The notes under the pieces were generated by a model, which was given only the letters and a program-made list of their open reading frames with translations, was not told the origin of the DNA and did no database searches. Positions 16,207 through 25,067 of a stretch of DNA of 64,000 nucleotides are shown here, piece by piece; position 1 is the stretch's first letter, and each line of letters opens with the position of its first letter. The position numbers were made by a program, and so were the translations under genes. The DNA is from Parachlamydiales bacterium (GTDB lineage: Bacteria > Chlamydiota > Chlamydiia > Chlamydiales > Rhabdochlamydiaceae). Where the stretch lies: NCBI GenBank assembly GCA_003153295.1, contig PLXY01000001.1:1-64000 (forward strand), given 5' to 3'.

Positions 16207-16698
16207 TTAGATGGTCTGTTTATTGGTAAATGTGCAAGCTAAATAATGAGACCATCGCTGGTATTTTCTATCTACGTAATGATCTCTACTCATAGAAGTT
16301 TTTAGAAACTGGGCTAGACAGAGAAAACTGAAAGCGCGTGCGAAACCCCCGACATCATTACGTGTTAAAATAAATTGCCGTTTCGTTACAACGTCCACGG
16401 TCTTGAAGACTAGGAGAATGCCGCCATTCATAAAGGCGTTAAATAGAGCTGCTGCATAAGGATGAATGATCCATTGCGAAGCAAAAGTAAAACTTCCACT
16501 GAGGTTGTCTTGATGGCCAAAGATCCGATTAAAGGGGATGATCACAAAAAAGAGTCCTGCAACTGTTGCGGTTCTAAAAGTGGCTAAAAAGAGTCGTTCA
16601 AGTTCTTTTTGTCGGGGGGAATCTCCACGCATTAAATGATAGAGAGGAGCTGTAATATCAGTAATGGGTGCTGTGATGGGTTTGATTAAAAATGTCAT
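16207..16698 (-). CDS. hypothetical membrane protein, 163 aa
   Basis: Unrecognised. Hydrophobic stretches lie near residues 45-60 and 90-105, with a further weak one at about 125-140. The N-terminus (MTFLIKPITAPITDITAPL) is proline-punctuated like that of its neighbour at 15506-16102. The TRNDVGGFARAFSFL stretch may correspond to TRFNDISTGSWLYFKG in the neighbour. Same strand, 104 bp upstream of it, so cotranscription is possible. An Inc-like membrane role is only a guess. Confidence 0.55.
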   Translation of the reverse strand: MTFLIKPITAPITDITAPLYHLMRGDSPRQKELERLFLATFRTATVAGLFFVIIPFNRIFGHQDNLSGSFTFASQWIIHPYAAALFNAFMNGGILLVFKTVDVVTKRQFILTRNDVGGFARAFSFLCLAQFLKTSMSRDHYVDRKYQRWSHYLACTFTNKQTI

Positions 16699-17100
16699 AA
16701 AACCTTCTTTTATCTATGAAATATAGCATAAAAGGGTACTTACGATCTATGAGCAAAGCTTTTGGCCCAGGCTTGCAAATGATTTTTTAGATATGATCTT
16801 TAAGAGTCTGACTTAGAGACAAAAGATGGGATTACCATAAACAAAGACTCGAATTTTTTTGTTGAGAAGTAAGAGCTTCGAGACGCGCAGATCAACAATT
16901 TTGATTAACCAATGAAGCATAGAAATAAGATCTCATACTTGAACACCTGCATAGGATAGGAAGGACCTCATTCATAGAGACAAAACTTTTCTTCGAATCA
17001 AAACTCAAAAGATATAGTATTCTCGATCTGGTTGGCTTACTTTGTGTTCGAGAGATTCCTAAATCTAGGTTTTATGAAGGAGGTGAAGAGATTATTTTTC
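16699..17100. other. gene-free interval
   Basis: About 400 bp between two minus-strand genes. No reading frame of note, no RNA gene and no clear terminator is seen; the left part must hold the promoter of the 163-aa gene. Confidence 0.6.
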
Positions 17101-20100
17101 TTAACCCCTTAGGCTTTTGGATTCAATTTCTTTGGCAATTTCCTGTGCTTTTTGACCATCACTAGGTTCTAGTCCACGATAATCCTGGCCATCATATTCA
17201 AAAAAAAGTGGAGCCCCGTAACAATGGGTTCCAAACCTTTTATCGCTTTGGTTCCCTGGAGTAATAAGATAAATAGGGCGTCTAGTCTGTTCAGATAGGG
17301 CTCTTATAGGTGAATGCTCTTCTTCAATATATCGTGTTCCTGGAATAAAAGAGTTTATCGGAGAAAGACCATAATAGTTTGTCGATAACTTTGGTGTCTT
17401 TATAGAATAATCTTCTGATGGATCCCTTCTCTGAAGTTGTAGGTTATGGATTCCTTTCAAGATTTCATAATATTCATGATGCTGAATGAGATTCGATCGG
17501 AATTTATCTAATTCCGATACGAGATTTGAAAACGCAGATCTTTTTTCTATTAATCTATTTTCAATTACTACTATATTTTTAGCTGCTAGTTCGTTAATTG
17601 TCGTATTGATATCTTTCAGTTCTTGTTGAAGTGATTTTTCTTTTTCTTGTAATTGTTTAATTTCAGAATTGTAATTATCTATATCTTTTAGCGTGTCTGG
17701 ATGCTTTCTTTTTTCCATCCAAATCATAATATTAGCCCGTAAATCTTTTTCATATCCCCAATGCTGTGGAGTAAATTGTGCCTTTTTTGTATTTTTAAAT
17801 TCAGCTTCAGTACAATTAAAGCTTCCATGCGTTTTCCTAAATTCACACTTAGAAAACTCAAATGAAGTTTGAAAAGTATATTCTTTTCCGAATGGAGGTA
17901 AGTGCCAAAAAGAACGCATAGTGATGGGCTGATCGGGTGTTAATTTTAATGGGGTTGGGGTTCTATCCTTTTTCCATTCTTGAATCTTAACTGTTTTTTC
18001 TTCAATGTTTTTAGTATTAATGCCTATCTCTTTTTCTTTCTCTTGTTTTTTAGTAGTCCATTTCTCTAGTTCTTCTGCTACGGCTTTTCCTAACGATTCT
18101 TCTGCTTCTATTTTGTCGATTTTCTCAAATTCTTGTTTTGTTAGTAAATTTAAAATTCTATCATAGCTTTTAAGGGACTCTATACTTGTTAGGGATTGAC
18201 TATTCAAATTAGCAACTTTGTTTTCAATATAACGCATGTATCTTAAAGCGATGGTTAATACATTTTCGAAGTAAGAAAACCCACTCAAAGTGATATTATC
18301 TCTATCAAATTCATCAATAGGTAAATCTACAAGTTTTATATATGAAGAGTGTCTTCGATTCGTTGACTTATATGATAGATAGCCGTGGGGTACATCGAAT
18401 TTTGAACAAATCGCAAATTTCTTCACTTTTTTTCCATTTAAAACATCATTCACCTGTGAGGACATTACAAGACGATCGACAATAAAATTATAAGCCTCAA
18501 AAGCTTCCATAATCTCGGTTAAAGCTTTTTTTTCTGCTACTGAATCATAACTTTTCCATAAATTAGCTACCCAAGCAGCAAGGGAACGTCCTTTTGTCTC
18601 TCGCTTAGCACGTTCAGCATCAAGCTCATTTGCAGCGAGAACAAGTTCTTCATAAATATTAACTCCATATTCCTTTCGATTGTTCGGTTGATCATCAATA
18701 GCGAATAAAACGCTTTTTGTGCAAGATATTGGGTTATAAACAATACGTCGTAAAGATTGGTAAAGGGAATTCATTTTTTTTACTAGATCACTTGAGCTAG
18801 AAAATCGAAAAAAATCTCGAGGAATGCAAACGATAATCTTCCTAGGAGTAAAATGGGAAATCACGAAATCTGTAGCGACACCAAGGCATATATTATATTC
18901 AGAAGGTATACCCGGTGATAAAATCGGTGTTTCCAAAACATTACCATAGGTATAGATCCTAGAACTATTTGCATTTAATGCAGGGTTAAAAACATCTGGC
19001 ACAAAATCGTTGGCCAATACTTCACCAGAAATTTCATATTCTGTGAAACTTTCGGAGCGACCATTAGGATAGAGCCTCTTTCTTTCTTGAGCCTTTCCCC
19101 CCACCAATCGAACGCCTTGTAGGCGTATGGTCGAAGGGTCTGTACCTACTAGCAAAACAGGCGCTCTTTTATTAGGTAAATTTAATAGATTTGAAAACGA
19201 TATTTCTATACCGTAAAGCATCAGCTCTAAGTGAAGATAGGGGCCTCTATAGCCCAGTTCAGAGTCAGATAATAAAGAGAGAATTTCTTTTGCAAGACCG
19301 ATGTAATAGTCTGAGTTTCGTGGGGTGATTAGGGTTTTAAGGAATGCAACTTCAGAGGGAACGAGATAAGGGGCTTCGGAGTTTGGTAGTGCCATTTCTC
19401 TCAATTGAACTAAATCTTCATGGGGATTAACGAGGATGTGTCGATCTACAAGAGAGTAGTAATTGATTTGGAAGTGTTCCCTAATACTCTCAAACATCTC
19501 TTGAATTTTAGGGAAGTCATTGCCTGCTGGGATTTTCATGTGAGGTACTCGATATCCACCAAACGAAAAAATTTCTTTAATATTGATCTGTTCAATATTT
19601 CGATCGGAAAGAGAGGAATTTTCATGATTGACTTGAACTTTTCCACCCAGAATAGTTGATAATGTAGATCCTTCAGCTTTGACATCCACAGTTGTTTTTT
19701 TCTCTGATTTATTGCTGCTAGAGATAATTTCCAACACAACTCGATACCCAGCATAAACCCATATGGATTTGATAATTCCTAAATGAATAGATTGAGATGT
19801 GACGGGTAGCCGTTTAGGTGTCTTTTGAAATCCGCATCGATCTTTTTTCACACAAGCAACAGCACAAACCACAGTGCTAGAATCTGAAGATTTGCTTTTT
19901 GTTTGACCAACATCTAAACCTGCCCCAATTTTCACAGGTGATGAACCAACAGTTGCATCAATATTAAAGCCTAAACGGTTGTTTAAACGATCTACTGCTA
20001 TATCTGTCGCAGCATCAAGTGTTGCTACATAAAGTGATTCAGAATGATCCCGCACCACAGTTTCATCTTGAAAGTTCTCAACGGCCATCTCTTCAATTTT

Positions 20101-20253
20101 ATGGGTTTCTTTGTTATAAACATGGCCTAAGAATTTTTGTGCGATCTGTTTGATGGTTTTGTCGTTCTGATGACTTCGCGTTCTTTCAGATTCTGCAAGA
20201 GCGATAATTTGTTCTGGTGTTTGTTGCGCCACTGATGTTAGTTTTGGTGCCAT
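17101..20253 (-). CDS. very large protein of unknown function, possibly stonustoxin/MACPF-like at the N-terminus, 1050 aa
   Basis: Not recognised with certainty. A good ribosome binding site (AAGGAGTTGTT) precedes ATG at 20253. Residues about 95-275 have a beta-rich layout (LNNRLGFNIDATVG, then GIIKSIWVYAGYRVVLEI, then VKAEGSTLSTILGGKVQV, then IFSFGGYRVPHMKIPAGN) that recalls the first domain of stonustoxin/verrucotoxin-like proteins, a MACPF/CDC relative. The middle (about 440-560) is mixed alpha/beta. Residues about 700-790 and 870-960 are strongly charged heptad-like coiled coils. No signal peptide or obvious membrane segment. Codon use appears more AT-rich than the neighbouring core genes, which fits acquired or fast-evolving DNA. 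The size and modular layout suggest a secreted effector. Confidence 0.6.
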   Translation of the reverse strand: MAPKLTSVAQQTPEQIIALAESERTRSHQNDKTIKQIAQKFLGHVYNKETHKIEEMAVENFQDETVVRDHSESLYVATLDAATDIAVDRLNNRLGFNIDATVGSSPVKIGAGLDVGQTKSKSSDSSTVVCAVACVKKDRCGFQKTPKRLPVTSQSIHLGIIKSIWVYAGYRVVLEIISSSNKSEKKTTVDVKAEGSTLSTILGGKVQVNHENSSLSDRNIEQINIKEIFSFGGYRVPHMKIPAGNDFPKIQEMFESIREHFQINYYSLVDRHILVNPHEDLVQLREMALPNSEAPYLVPSEVAFLKTLITPRNSDYYIGLAKEILSLLSDSELGYRGPYLHLELMLYGIEISFSNLLNLPNKRAPVLLVGTDPSTIRLQGVRLVGGKAQERKRLYPNGRSESFTEYEISGEVLANDFVPDVFNPALNANSSRIYTYGNVLETPILSPGIPSEYNICLGVATDFVISHFTPRKIIVCIPRDFFRFSSSSDLVKKMNSLYQSLRRIVYNPISCTKSVLFAIDDQPNNRKEYGVNIYEELVLAANELDAERAKRETKGRSLAAWVANLWKSYDSVAEKKALTEIMEAFEAYNFIVDRLVMSSQVNDVLNGKKVKKFAICSKFDVPHGYLSYKSTNRRHSSYIKLVDLPIDEFDRDNITLSGFSYFENVLTIALRYMRYIENKVANLNSQSLTSIESLKSYDRILNLLTKQEFEKIDKIEAEESLGKAVAEELEKWTTKKQEKEKEIGINTKNIEEKTVKIQEWKKDRTPTPLKLTPDQPITMRSFWHLPPFGKEYTFQTSFEFSKCEFRKTHGSFNCTEAEFKNTKKAQFTPQHWGYEKDLRANIMIWMEKRKHPDTLKDIDNYNSEIKQLQEKEKSLQQELKDINTTINELAAKNIVVIENRLIEKRSAFSNLVSELDKFRSNLIQHHEYYEILKGIHNLQLQRRDPSEDYSIKTPKLSTNYYGLSPINSFIPGTRYIEEEHSPIRALSEQTRRPIYLITPGNQSDKRFGTHCYGAPLFFEYDGQDYRGLEPSDGQKAQEIAKEIESKSLRG

Positions 20254-20433
20254 AACAACTCCTTGGATTTGTTTACAAAAACTTTATATGCAAAATGTTA
20301 ATTTGACAAGAAATAATTATAGATATGTCAATCTATTTACCTAAATTATTTAACTAATATCTGAAAAAAAAGATCATACATGTTTTAAGAGGAGCATTTG
20401 AGAAACAAACTTTTTCAATAGATGATCGAAGGC

Positions 20434-21162
20434 TTAAAGTCGAAAATCTTCTCCGAAATAGGTTTTGCGGGCTTCTGGGTTTTGCAGCAGCTGCTGGACC
20501 GTTCCTGAGATGAGAATTTTTCCTTCGCGGATCAGATAGCTCCGGTCGACAATGGAGAAAATTTCCCGTGCATTATGGTCCGTGATCAAAATGCTGATCC
20601 CTTTATTTTTAAGGTGGCGGATCATTTTTTTGACATCGGCGACAGCTAGGGGATCGATATTGGCAAAAGGCTCATCTAAGAGAAGGAGGGACGGTTCCGT
20701 GACAAGTGCGCGGGTAATCTCAAGGCGTCGTCGTTCGCCGCCGGACAAACTGCCGGCCTTGGCCTTGGCAAGCTTATCTAGATGTAATTCATGGAGAAGG
20801 GTTTTGAGCCTCTCTTTTTTTTGCTCAGAAGAAAGGGGAAGAGTTTCTAAGACGCAGAGGATATTTTCTTCCACAGTCAGCGCTCGAAAAACAGAAGGTT
20901 CTTGCGCGAGGTATCCCATGCCGAGCTGGGCCCGTTTGTGAACAGGGAGCGCAGTGGCATCGTGTCCCTTGAAAAAGACTTCTCCGGTGTCGGGATGGAT
21001 CAAGCCGATTGCCATATAGAAGGCAGTGGTCTTACCGGCGCCATTAGGACCTAAAAGTCCAACGACTTCTCCAGGCTTTACATCGAAAGAGAGGCCATCA
21101 ACAACGGCTTTTCCGCCGTAAGTTTTTTTAAGATTCGTAACTTTAAGGAGAGGGTGGTGCAT
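20434..21162 (-). CDS. lptB: LPS export ABC transporter ATPase LptB, 242 aa
   Basis: Energises extraction of lipopolysaccharide from the inner membrane as part of LptB2FG. Walker A GPNGAGKTT is at 38-46, the Q-loop (GYLAQEPSVFRAL) follows, then the LSGGERRR signature, Walker B (LLLLDEPFANIDPLA) and a His switch (LITDHNARE), all in the LptB-specific wording. The ATG at 21162 is preferred over an upstream one at 21288 because the family starts here. Last gene of the dapB-kdsA-lptC-lptA-lptB run; it overlaps the preceding gene by 20 bp. The same neighbourhood exists in Chlamydia (CT653-CT655 in my recollection). Confidence 0.96.
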   Translation of the reverse strand: MHHPLLKVTNLKKTYGGKAVVDGLSFDVKPGEVVGLLGPNGAGKTTAFYMAIGLIHPDTGEVFFKGHDATALPVHKRAQLGMGYLAQEPSVFRALTVEENILCVLETLPLSSEQKKERLKTLLHELHLDKLAKAKAGSLSGGERRRLEITRALVTEPSLLLLDEPFANIDPLAVADVKKMIRHLKNKGISILITDHNAREIFSIVDRSYLIREGKILISGTVQQLLQNPEARKTYFGEDFRL

Positions 21163-22591
21163 AATTGCCAAAATATTTGTTAAGGGATGCTTGTTCTTCA
21201 GCTGAGAGGGCGAGCTGGACGTTCCCAAGTCCTTTGACGGTTTGTTTTTTTGTCGTAGGATCTTGAGTGATGTGGACTTCTTGCGCACTCACTTTTAGAT
21301 TTTCTTCGTCATTGACAAAGAGAACTTTTTTACCTGGGTCTGCTCCCAGGATAAACGTGCGGGTAGTGGGGCTGTAAGTCAGACGGTCGGCGATGCCGTA
21401 ACGAGAAGCTTTTTCTCCAGAGGACGAGACTTTGACATGTCCTTTCAAGGAGACGGAGATGGGTTGAAAGGTTCCGTTTTCTTCGGTGTATTCGATATGA
21501 GCTTTATCAGCCAGGATCGACATCTCTCCTTCTTGGTAAGAGAGCTGCGCGCCTTCGGGGACAGCGCCTTTAACAAGGGGGCTTTCGACCGTGCCGTGGT
21601 TCCTTTCGCGATCGAAGCTTAATGTTCCATGAGAAACGAGCTGATGATTATTCAGGTAGGTCAGAGTCGTTTTTCCAAAGCTTTTAAAGCCGGTCAGATT
21701 TTTATCTTTTTGAAATAGATAGATTTCTTGGTCGGAAACGATGGTTCCTAAATTGGGCTCTTGGACGGTTGGATTGCCTTTGAGGATTAGAGTGTTTTGC
21801 TCGTGATCCCACAAGAGGCTTTCAGCTGTGAAGCGGACTTCTCCTTTAGACAAAGAAGGGAGAATCCCTTGGGGATGGGTCATGCTCAAGCGGCTATGCA
21901 AAATATCGAGATGAAAATTGTCAGCTTCGATCGTATCGGCTTGATGAACAAGTTTGCACTTTTGTTTTCCATGCGATGAAAGATGGCTTTGAAACTCATT
22001 GCTGGCCGGATTGAGAAGTCCTTTTTTGTACAAAATCGCATCGGTAAAAAGAGTATAGCCATCTGCATAAGTGAGCTCGACGTTTTCACGCGCTAAAATA
22101 TCTTGAACATCGTAACTGACTTTGGACTGGTCTGATGTTTTGAGGAATTGGAGATCAATGGCTTGGCTTAAAAGTTGAAAAGAAAGAGCTTTCCCTTTTT
22201 TTTGCTTCATTGCATCGGTGTAAACGACGCGATGGGAAGAAGTCAGAAAACCCTTCAATGTTCCAAAATCAAGATCGGCTTTTTCACATTTGAGCTCGCC
22301 GCTCTGATTAAGTTTTACTGAAACCTCTTTTTCCAAGTGAATGAGGGAGAATGGAAAATCTTTTCCGACTTCTTGTTTCTGCAAAATGGCCTCTTCAGCT
22401 TGCATTTTTCCCAGACCATGATCGAGCAAGACCTGCCCTTTTAAAATAAGAGCATTGCCATCATAGGAGGCATTAGAAGAAGAAATGGTTCCCGAATCGA
22501 CGGTCTTATTGACTTCCGGAGGATTAACAGGAGCAGCAGAGCAAAGCATGGCAGAACTTAAAAGGCAAATAACCGAGGTTAGGCAAATCAT
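21143..22591 (-). CDS. LptA/OstA-like periplasmic LPS transport protein, 482 aa
   Basis: Likely the periplasmic bridge of LPS transport. A signal peptide spans residues 1-19 (ending LCSA-AP). The remainder repeats the OstA/LptA jelly-roll strand pattern: NALILKGQVLLDHG, TLILKGNPTVQ, VSLKGHVKVSS, VKGLGNVQLAL. At 482 residues it is over twice the size of E. coli LptA, with two or more such modules, like other chlamydial versions. It overlaps the LptC-like gene by 4 bp and lptB by 20 bp, so translation is coupled. Family placement is firm; whether it works alone or with other LptA-like proteins is open. Confidence 0.85.
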   Translation of the reverse strand: MICLTSVICLLSSAMLCSAAPVNPPEVNKTVDSGTISSSNASYDGNALILKGQVLLDHGLGKMQAEEAILQKQEVGKDFPFSLIHLEKEVSVKLNQSGELKCEKADLDFGTLKGFLTSSHRVVYTDAMKQKKGKALSFQLLSQAIDLQFLKTSDQSKVSYDVQDILARENVELTYADGYTLFTDAILYKKGLLNPASNEFQSHLSSHGKQKCKLVHQADTIEADNFHLDILHSRLSMTHPQGILPSLSKGEVRFTAESLLWDHEQNTLILKGNPTVQEPNLGTIVSDQEIYLFQKDKNLTGFKSFGKTTLTYLNNHQLVSHGTLSFDRERNHGTVESPLVKGAVPEGAQLSYQEGEMSILADKAHIEYTEENGTFQPISVSLKGHVKVSSSGEKASRYGIADRLTYSPTTRTFILGADPGKKVLFVNDEENLKVSAQEVHITQDPTTKKQTVKGLGNVQLALSAEEQASLNKYFGNYAPPSP

Positions 22592-23211
22592 GGTTTTTCC
22601 TCTTGTTTAGACCCTTCTTGTGAGAGAAGGGTTGCTTTAAATTTCTGAGCTTGAAACTGAGTCGTTTTACCCGCGACAGAAAACGAGACATCTTGTGCGA
22701 TGCCGCGGAGAAAGGCTGTCCTAGGATCAATTGTTGTCGGAAGCTGGAGTCCTGGGATCCGAAAGAGGGAAAGGGTCACGGTATTGGCTGCAAACCGCTG
22801 AGAAGAGTATTGGTAGATCCCTTGATCTGCTTCAAAAAATCTCATCTGCTGCATCGGAACGTCTCCTTGAGCGTAGAGCTTATCTTGCATCCAGCATTGG
22901 ATCTGCTGTAAATTTTCGATAATATCGACTTTGTCATCGATTGGCAACAAAGTTAAAACAGAACTTTTGCTATCGATCCGGTAATGGAGCCGCGTTCTGT
23001 CTTGCTGAGAGAGCCAAAGATCTTTCCTCACGCTTCTTCGATTTTGATGGGTCTGCTGATCTCTTGTCGCACGGGCAATCGCTTTACCAGAATTGAGTGT
23101 CTTTGTGCATTCTGCCCGCTCAGCAGGAAAGAGATAGATGAGCTTGAACAGCCATCCAAAACAGAGAAGTGCCATCAAGAAGCTGGTGATGTAGATCGCT
23201 CGTTTAAACAT
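22588..23211 (-). CDS. LptC-like bitopic protein, 207 aa
   Basis: Probable LptC equivalent, anchored in the inner membrane and handing LPS to LptA. One N-terminal transmembrane helix (about residues 7-28) is followed by a beta-rich periplasmic domain. Strand patterns such as MRFFEADQGIYQYSSQRF and VSFSVAGKTTQFQAQKF resemble LptC. The sequence similarity is weak; the call leans on topology and on its place between kdsA (8-bp overlap) and the LptA-like gene (4-bp overlap). Confidence 0.7.
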   Translation of the reverse strand: MFKRAIYITSFLMALLCFGWLFKLIYLFPAERAECTKTLNSGKAIARATRDQQTHQNRRSVRKDLWLSQQDRTRLHYRIDSKSSVLTLLPIDDKVDIIENLQQIQCWMQDKLYAQGDVPMQQMRFFEADQGIYQYSSQRFAANTVTLSLFRIPGLQLPTTIDPRTAFLRGIAQDVSFSVAGKTTQFQAQKFKATLLSQEGSKQEEKP

Positions 23212-24022
23212 GAACCACGTTGTAAATTTTTTTAAGGTCTTCCATCAAGGCTTTCAGTTGATCAAAGGGGTAGACGGAATCTTTGTCGCTCTTGGCTTCA
23301 GCGGGGTTAGGATGGGATTCAAGGAAAATACAGTCGCATCCTGAAGCAATCGCCGCTTTAGCAAGAGTCGGAATAAATTCCCGCTGTCCGCCTGAAGAAG
23401 TCCCATTTCCTCCCGGAAGTTGAACAGAATGGGAGGCATCAAAGCAAACAGGAAATCCCATCTTTTGCAAAATAGGGATGGTTCTCATATCGCTGACGAG
23501 ATTGTTATAGCCGAAGCTTGTTCCCCGGTCGGTGAGAATAATTTGGTTATTGCCGGTGGCCACGATTTTATCGATGACATTGTGCATGTCCCACGGCGCC
23601 ATGAATTGCCCTTTCTTGACATTGATGACAGCGCCGGTTTTTCCTGCGGCTGTGACCAAGTCTGTCTGGCGGCAGAGAAAAGCGGGGATTTGGATAATAT
23701 CGCAAACTTCGCCTGCAGCCGTTGCTTCTTCTGGCGTATGAATATCAGTGAGGACGGGGATATCGAATTCGCGGCGGATTTTTTCAAGGATCTTCAATCC
23801 TTTTTCCAGCCCAGGCCCGCGGAATGAGTGATACGAAGAACGGTTGGCCTTGTCGTAGCTCGACTTGTAGATCAAGTTCAGACCGAGTGAACTATAAAGC
23901 TCTTTTAAAAATTCAGCGGTTGCCATGGCGTGCTCTTCGCTTTCGATCACACAAGGTCCGGAGATAACGGCTAAGGGCTGTCCTTTTCCGATTAGAAAAT
24001 TTTTAACTTTGACAAGTTGCAT
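23204..24022 (-). CDS. kdsA: 3-deoxy-8-phosphooctulonate synthase KdsA, 272 aa
   Basis: Condenses PEP with arabinose 5-phosphate to Kdo-8-phosphate, first committed step to the Kdo core of LPS. Family blocks are intact: AVISGPCVIES at 18-28, YKSSYDKANRSS near 52-63, PVLTDIHTPEEA, LCRQTDLV, MFPVCFDASHSVQLPG-like region, and FLESHPNP near the end. Length is typical (about 270-284). It overlaps dapB upstream by 20 bp and the LptC-like gene downstream by 8 bp. The presence of Kdo synthesis beside lpt genes shows an LPS supply-and-export operon. Confidence 0.97.
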   Translation of the reverse strand: MQLVKVKNFLIGKGQPLAVISGPCVIESEEHAMATAEFLKELYSSLGLNLIYKSSYDKANRSSYHSFRGPGLEKGLKILEKIRREFDIPVLTDIHTPEEATAAGEVCDIIQIPAFLCRQTDLVTAAGKTGAVINVKKGQFMAPWDMHNVIDKIVATGNNQIILTDRGTSFGYNNLVSDMRTIPILQKMGFPVCFDASHSVQLPGGNGTSSGGQREFIPTLAKAAIASGCDCIFLESHPNPAEAKSDKDSVYPFDQLKALMEDLKKIYNVVHV

Positions 24023-24650
24023 ATAATAAATCCTTCATTGAGTAAAGACCGGGAGGTTTATTTTTAATAAATTTAGCGGCTAAAAGGGCTCCGCGAGCAA
24101 AGACTTCGCGCGATTGGGTTTGATGCTTGAGTTCGATTCTTTCTCCTGCAAGGGCAAAAATCACCGTGTGGTCACCTACAATGTCCCCGGAGCGAATGGA
24201 ATGGATCGGAATTTCTCCTTGATCGACCGCTTTGGCGAGTGTCAGCGCTGTCCCGCTGGGCTTGTCCTTTTTGGTCTGGTGGTGGGCTTCAACAATTTCT
24301 ATTTGACACAAGCCTTTTAGATGCTTGCTGATCAGTTGCGCAGCTTCAACGCAGACAGCGACCCCTAAACTGAAAATGGGGGAGTAAATGATAGGAATGT
24401 GTTTAGACATTTTTTGAAGCATCTCGATATTTTCGGGAGAATGTCCTGACGTGCCCACAACGATAGGTTTGGTATACTGCGTGCAGCGCTCTAAAAGAGA
24501 GGCCAAGGCAGCAGGGGAGGAAAAATCGACTATGACATCAGCCGCTTCCAAATTATTTTGGAGTGAGAGCGAATTGTCATTTTCAACGAGGGCTGTGATC
24601 GTCCGGCCCATCCGGCCTCCGACCCCATGTACATAGAGGGATACTTCCAT
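24003..24650 (-). CDS. dapB: 4-hydroxy-tetrahydrodipicolinate reductase DapB, 215 aa
   Basis: NAD(P)H-dependent reductase of the lysine/meso-diaminopimelate pathway, needed for peptidoglycan stem peptides. The Rossmann loop GVGGRMGRT is at residues 9-17. The catalytic block EAHHQTKKDKPSGTAL is at 121-136 with the His pair 123-124 and a conserved Lys. The end has GERIELKHQTQSREVFARGA. It is shorter than most DapB (about 240-270), mainly in loops. ATG at 24650 is chosen over the open frame to 24689, as it starts the nucleotide-binding strand. First gene of the operon with kdsA, an unusual placement. Confidence 0.93.
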   Translation of the reverse strand: MEVSLYVHGVGGRMGRTITALVENDNSLSLQNNLEAADVIVDFSSPAALASLLERCTQYTKPIVVGTSGHSPENIEMLQKMSKHIPIIYSPIFSLGVAVCVEAAQLISKHLKGLCQIEIVEAHHQTKKDKPSGTALTLAKAVDQGEIPIHSIRSGDIVGDHTVIFALAGERIELKHQTQSREVFARGALLAAKFIKNKPPGLYSMKDLLYATCQS

Positions 24651-24783
24651 GCACCAGAGCTTAACATAATCACCGCTCGACGGCAACAAGGTCTCTTAAT
24701 TTAAGGCCTTTTATAGGCTAAAATCATATTTTAAATTGATCTTTCTTCCCAATACCGATAAGATTTTGCTATTTTCATATCTT

Positions 24784-24955
24784 AGAGTCAGTCTCTGAAT
24801 TTAGCTTCTGTCAGTTTTTAGGTTCTTTTGAGCTGATTTTTAAGTTAAGTTAAAGGGGTAATATAAATTTCCATATATTACTCCTTTAACTTAACTTAAA
24901 AATCAGCCAAAATAATCCAAAAAATTGACGAAGCCTAAATTCAGAGACTGACTCT
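24784..24955. repeat. 172-bp palindrome (element 3) directly before tRNA-Arg
   Basis: This fills much of the gene-free stretch 24651-24958. Two arms of about 82 bp pair almost throughout: the outer 20 bp starting AGAGTCAGTCTCTGAATTTA are perfect, and the inner 34 bp starting GCTGATTTTTAAGTTAAGTT differ at one position around a short loop (AATTTCCA). The right arm carries GGATTATTTTGGC and the left arm GGTTCTTTTGAG, the same two variants as element 2 at 3552-3721 but in reversed order, so the elements are related and oppositely oriented. It ends 3 bp before the first base of tRNA-Arg, leaving no room for a separate tRNA promoter outside the element. A TTGACG at 24926-24931 could serve as -35. 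Confidence 0.9.
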
Positions 24956-24958
24956 TAT

Positions 24959-25031
24959 GGATTGATAGCTCAGAGGATAGAGCACCCGCCTTCTAAGCGG
25001 GCGGTCGCAGGTTCGAATCCTGCTCAATCCG
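24959..25031 (+). tRNA. tRNA-Arg (anticodon TCT)
   Basis: A 73-nt cloverleaf: acceptor GGATTGA pairs with TCAATCC, discriminator G; anticodon stem CCCGC/GCGGG around loop CTTCTAA gives anticodon TCT (reads AGA/AGG); T-arm has GGTTCGAATCC. CCA is not encoded. The 5' end is 3 bp from the long palindrome. Confidence 0.95.
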
Positions 25032-25067
25032 TTGTTTTAATACTGGCGATGGTGTACTTGAGGGATT

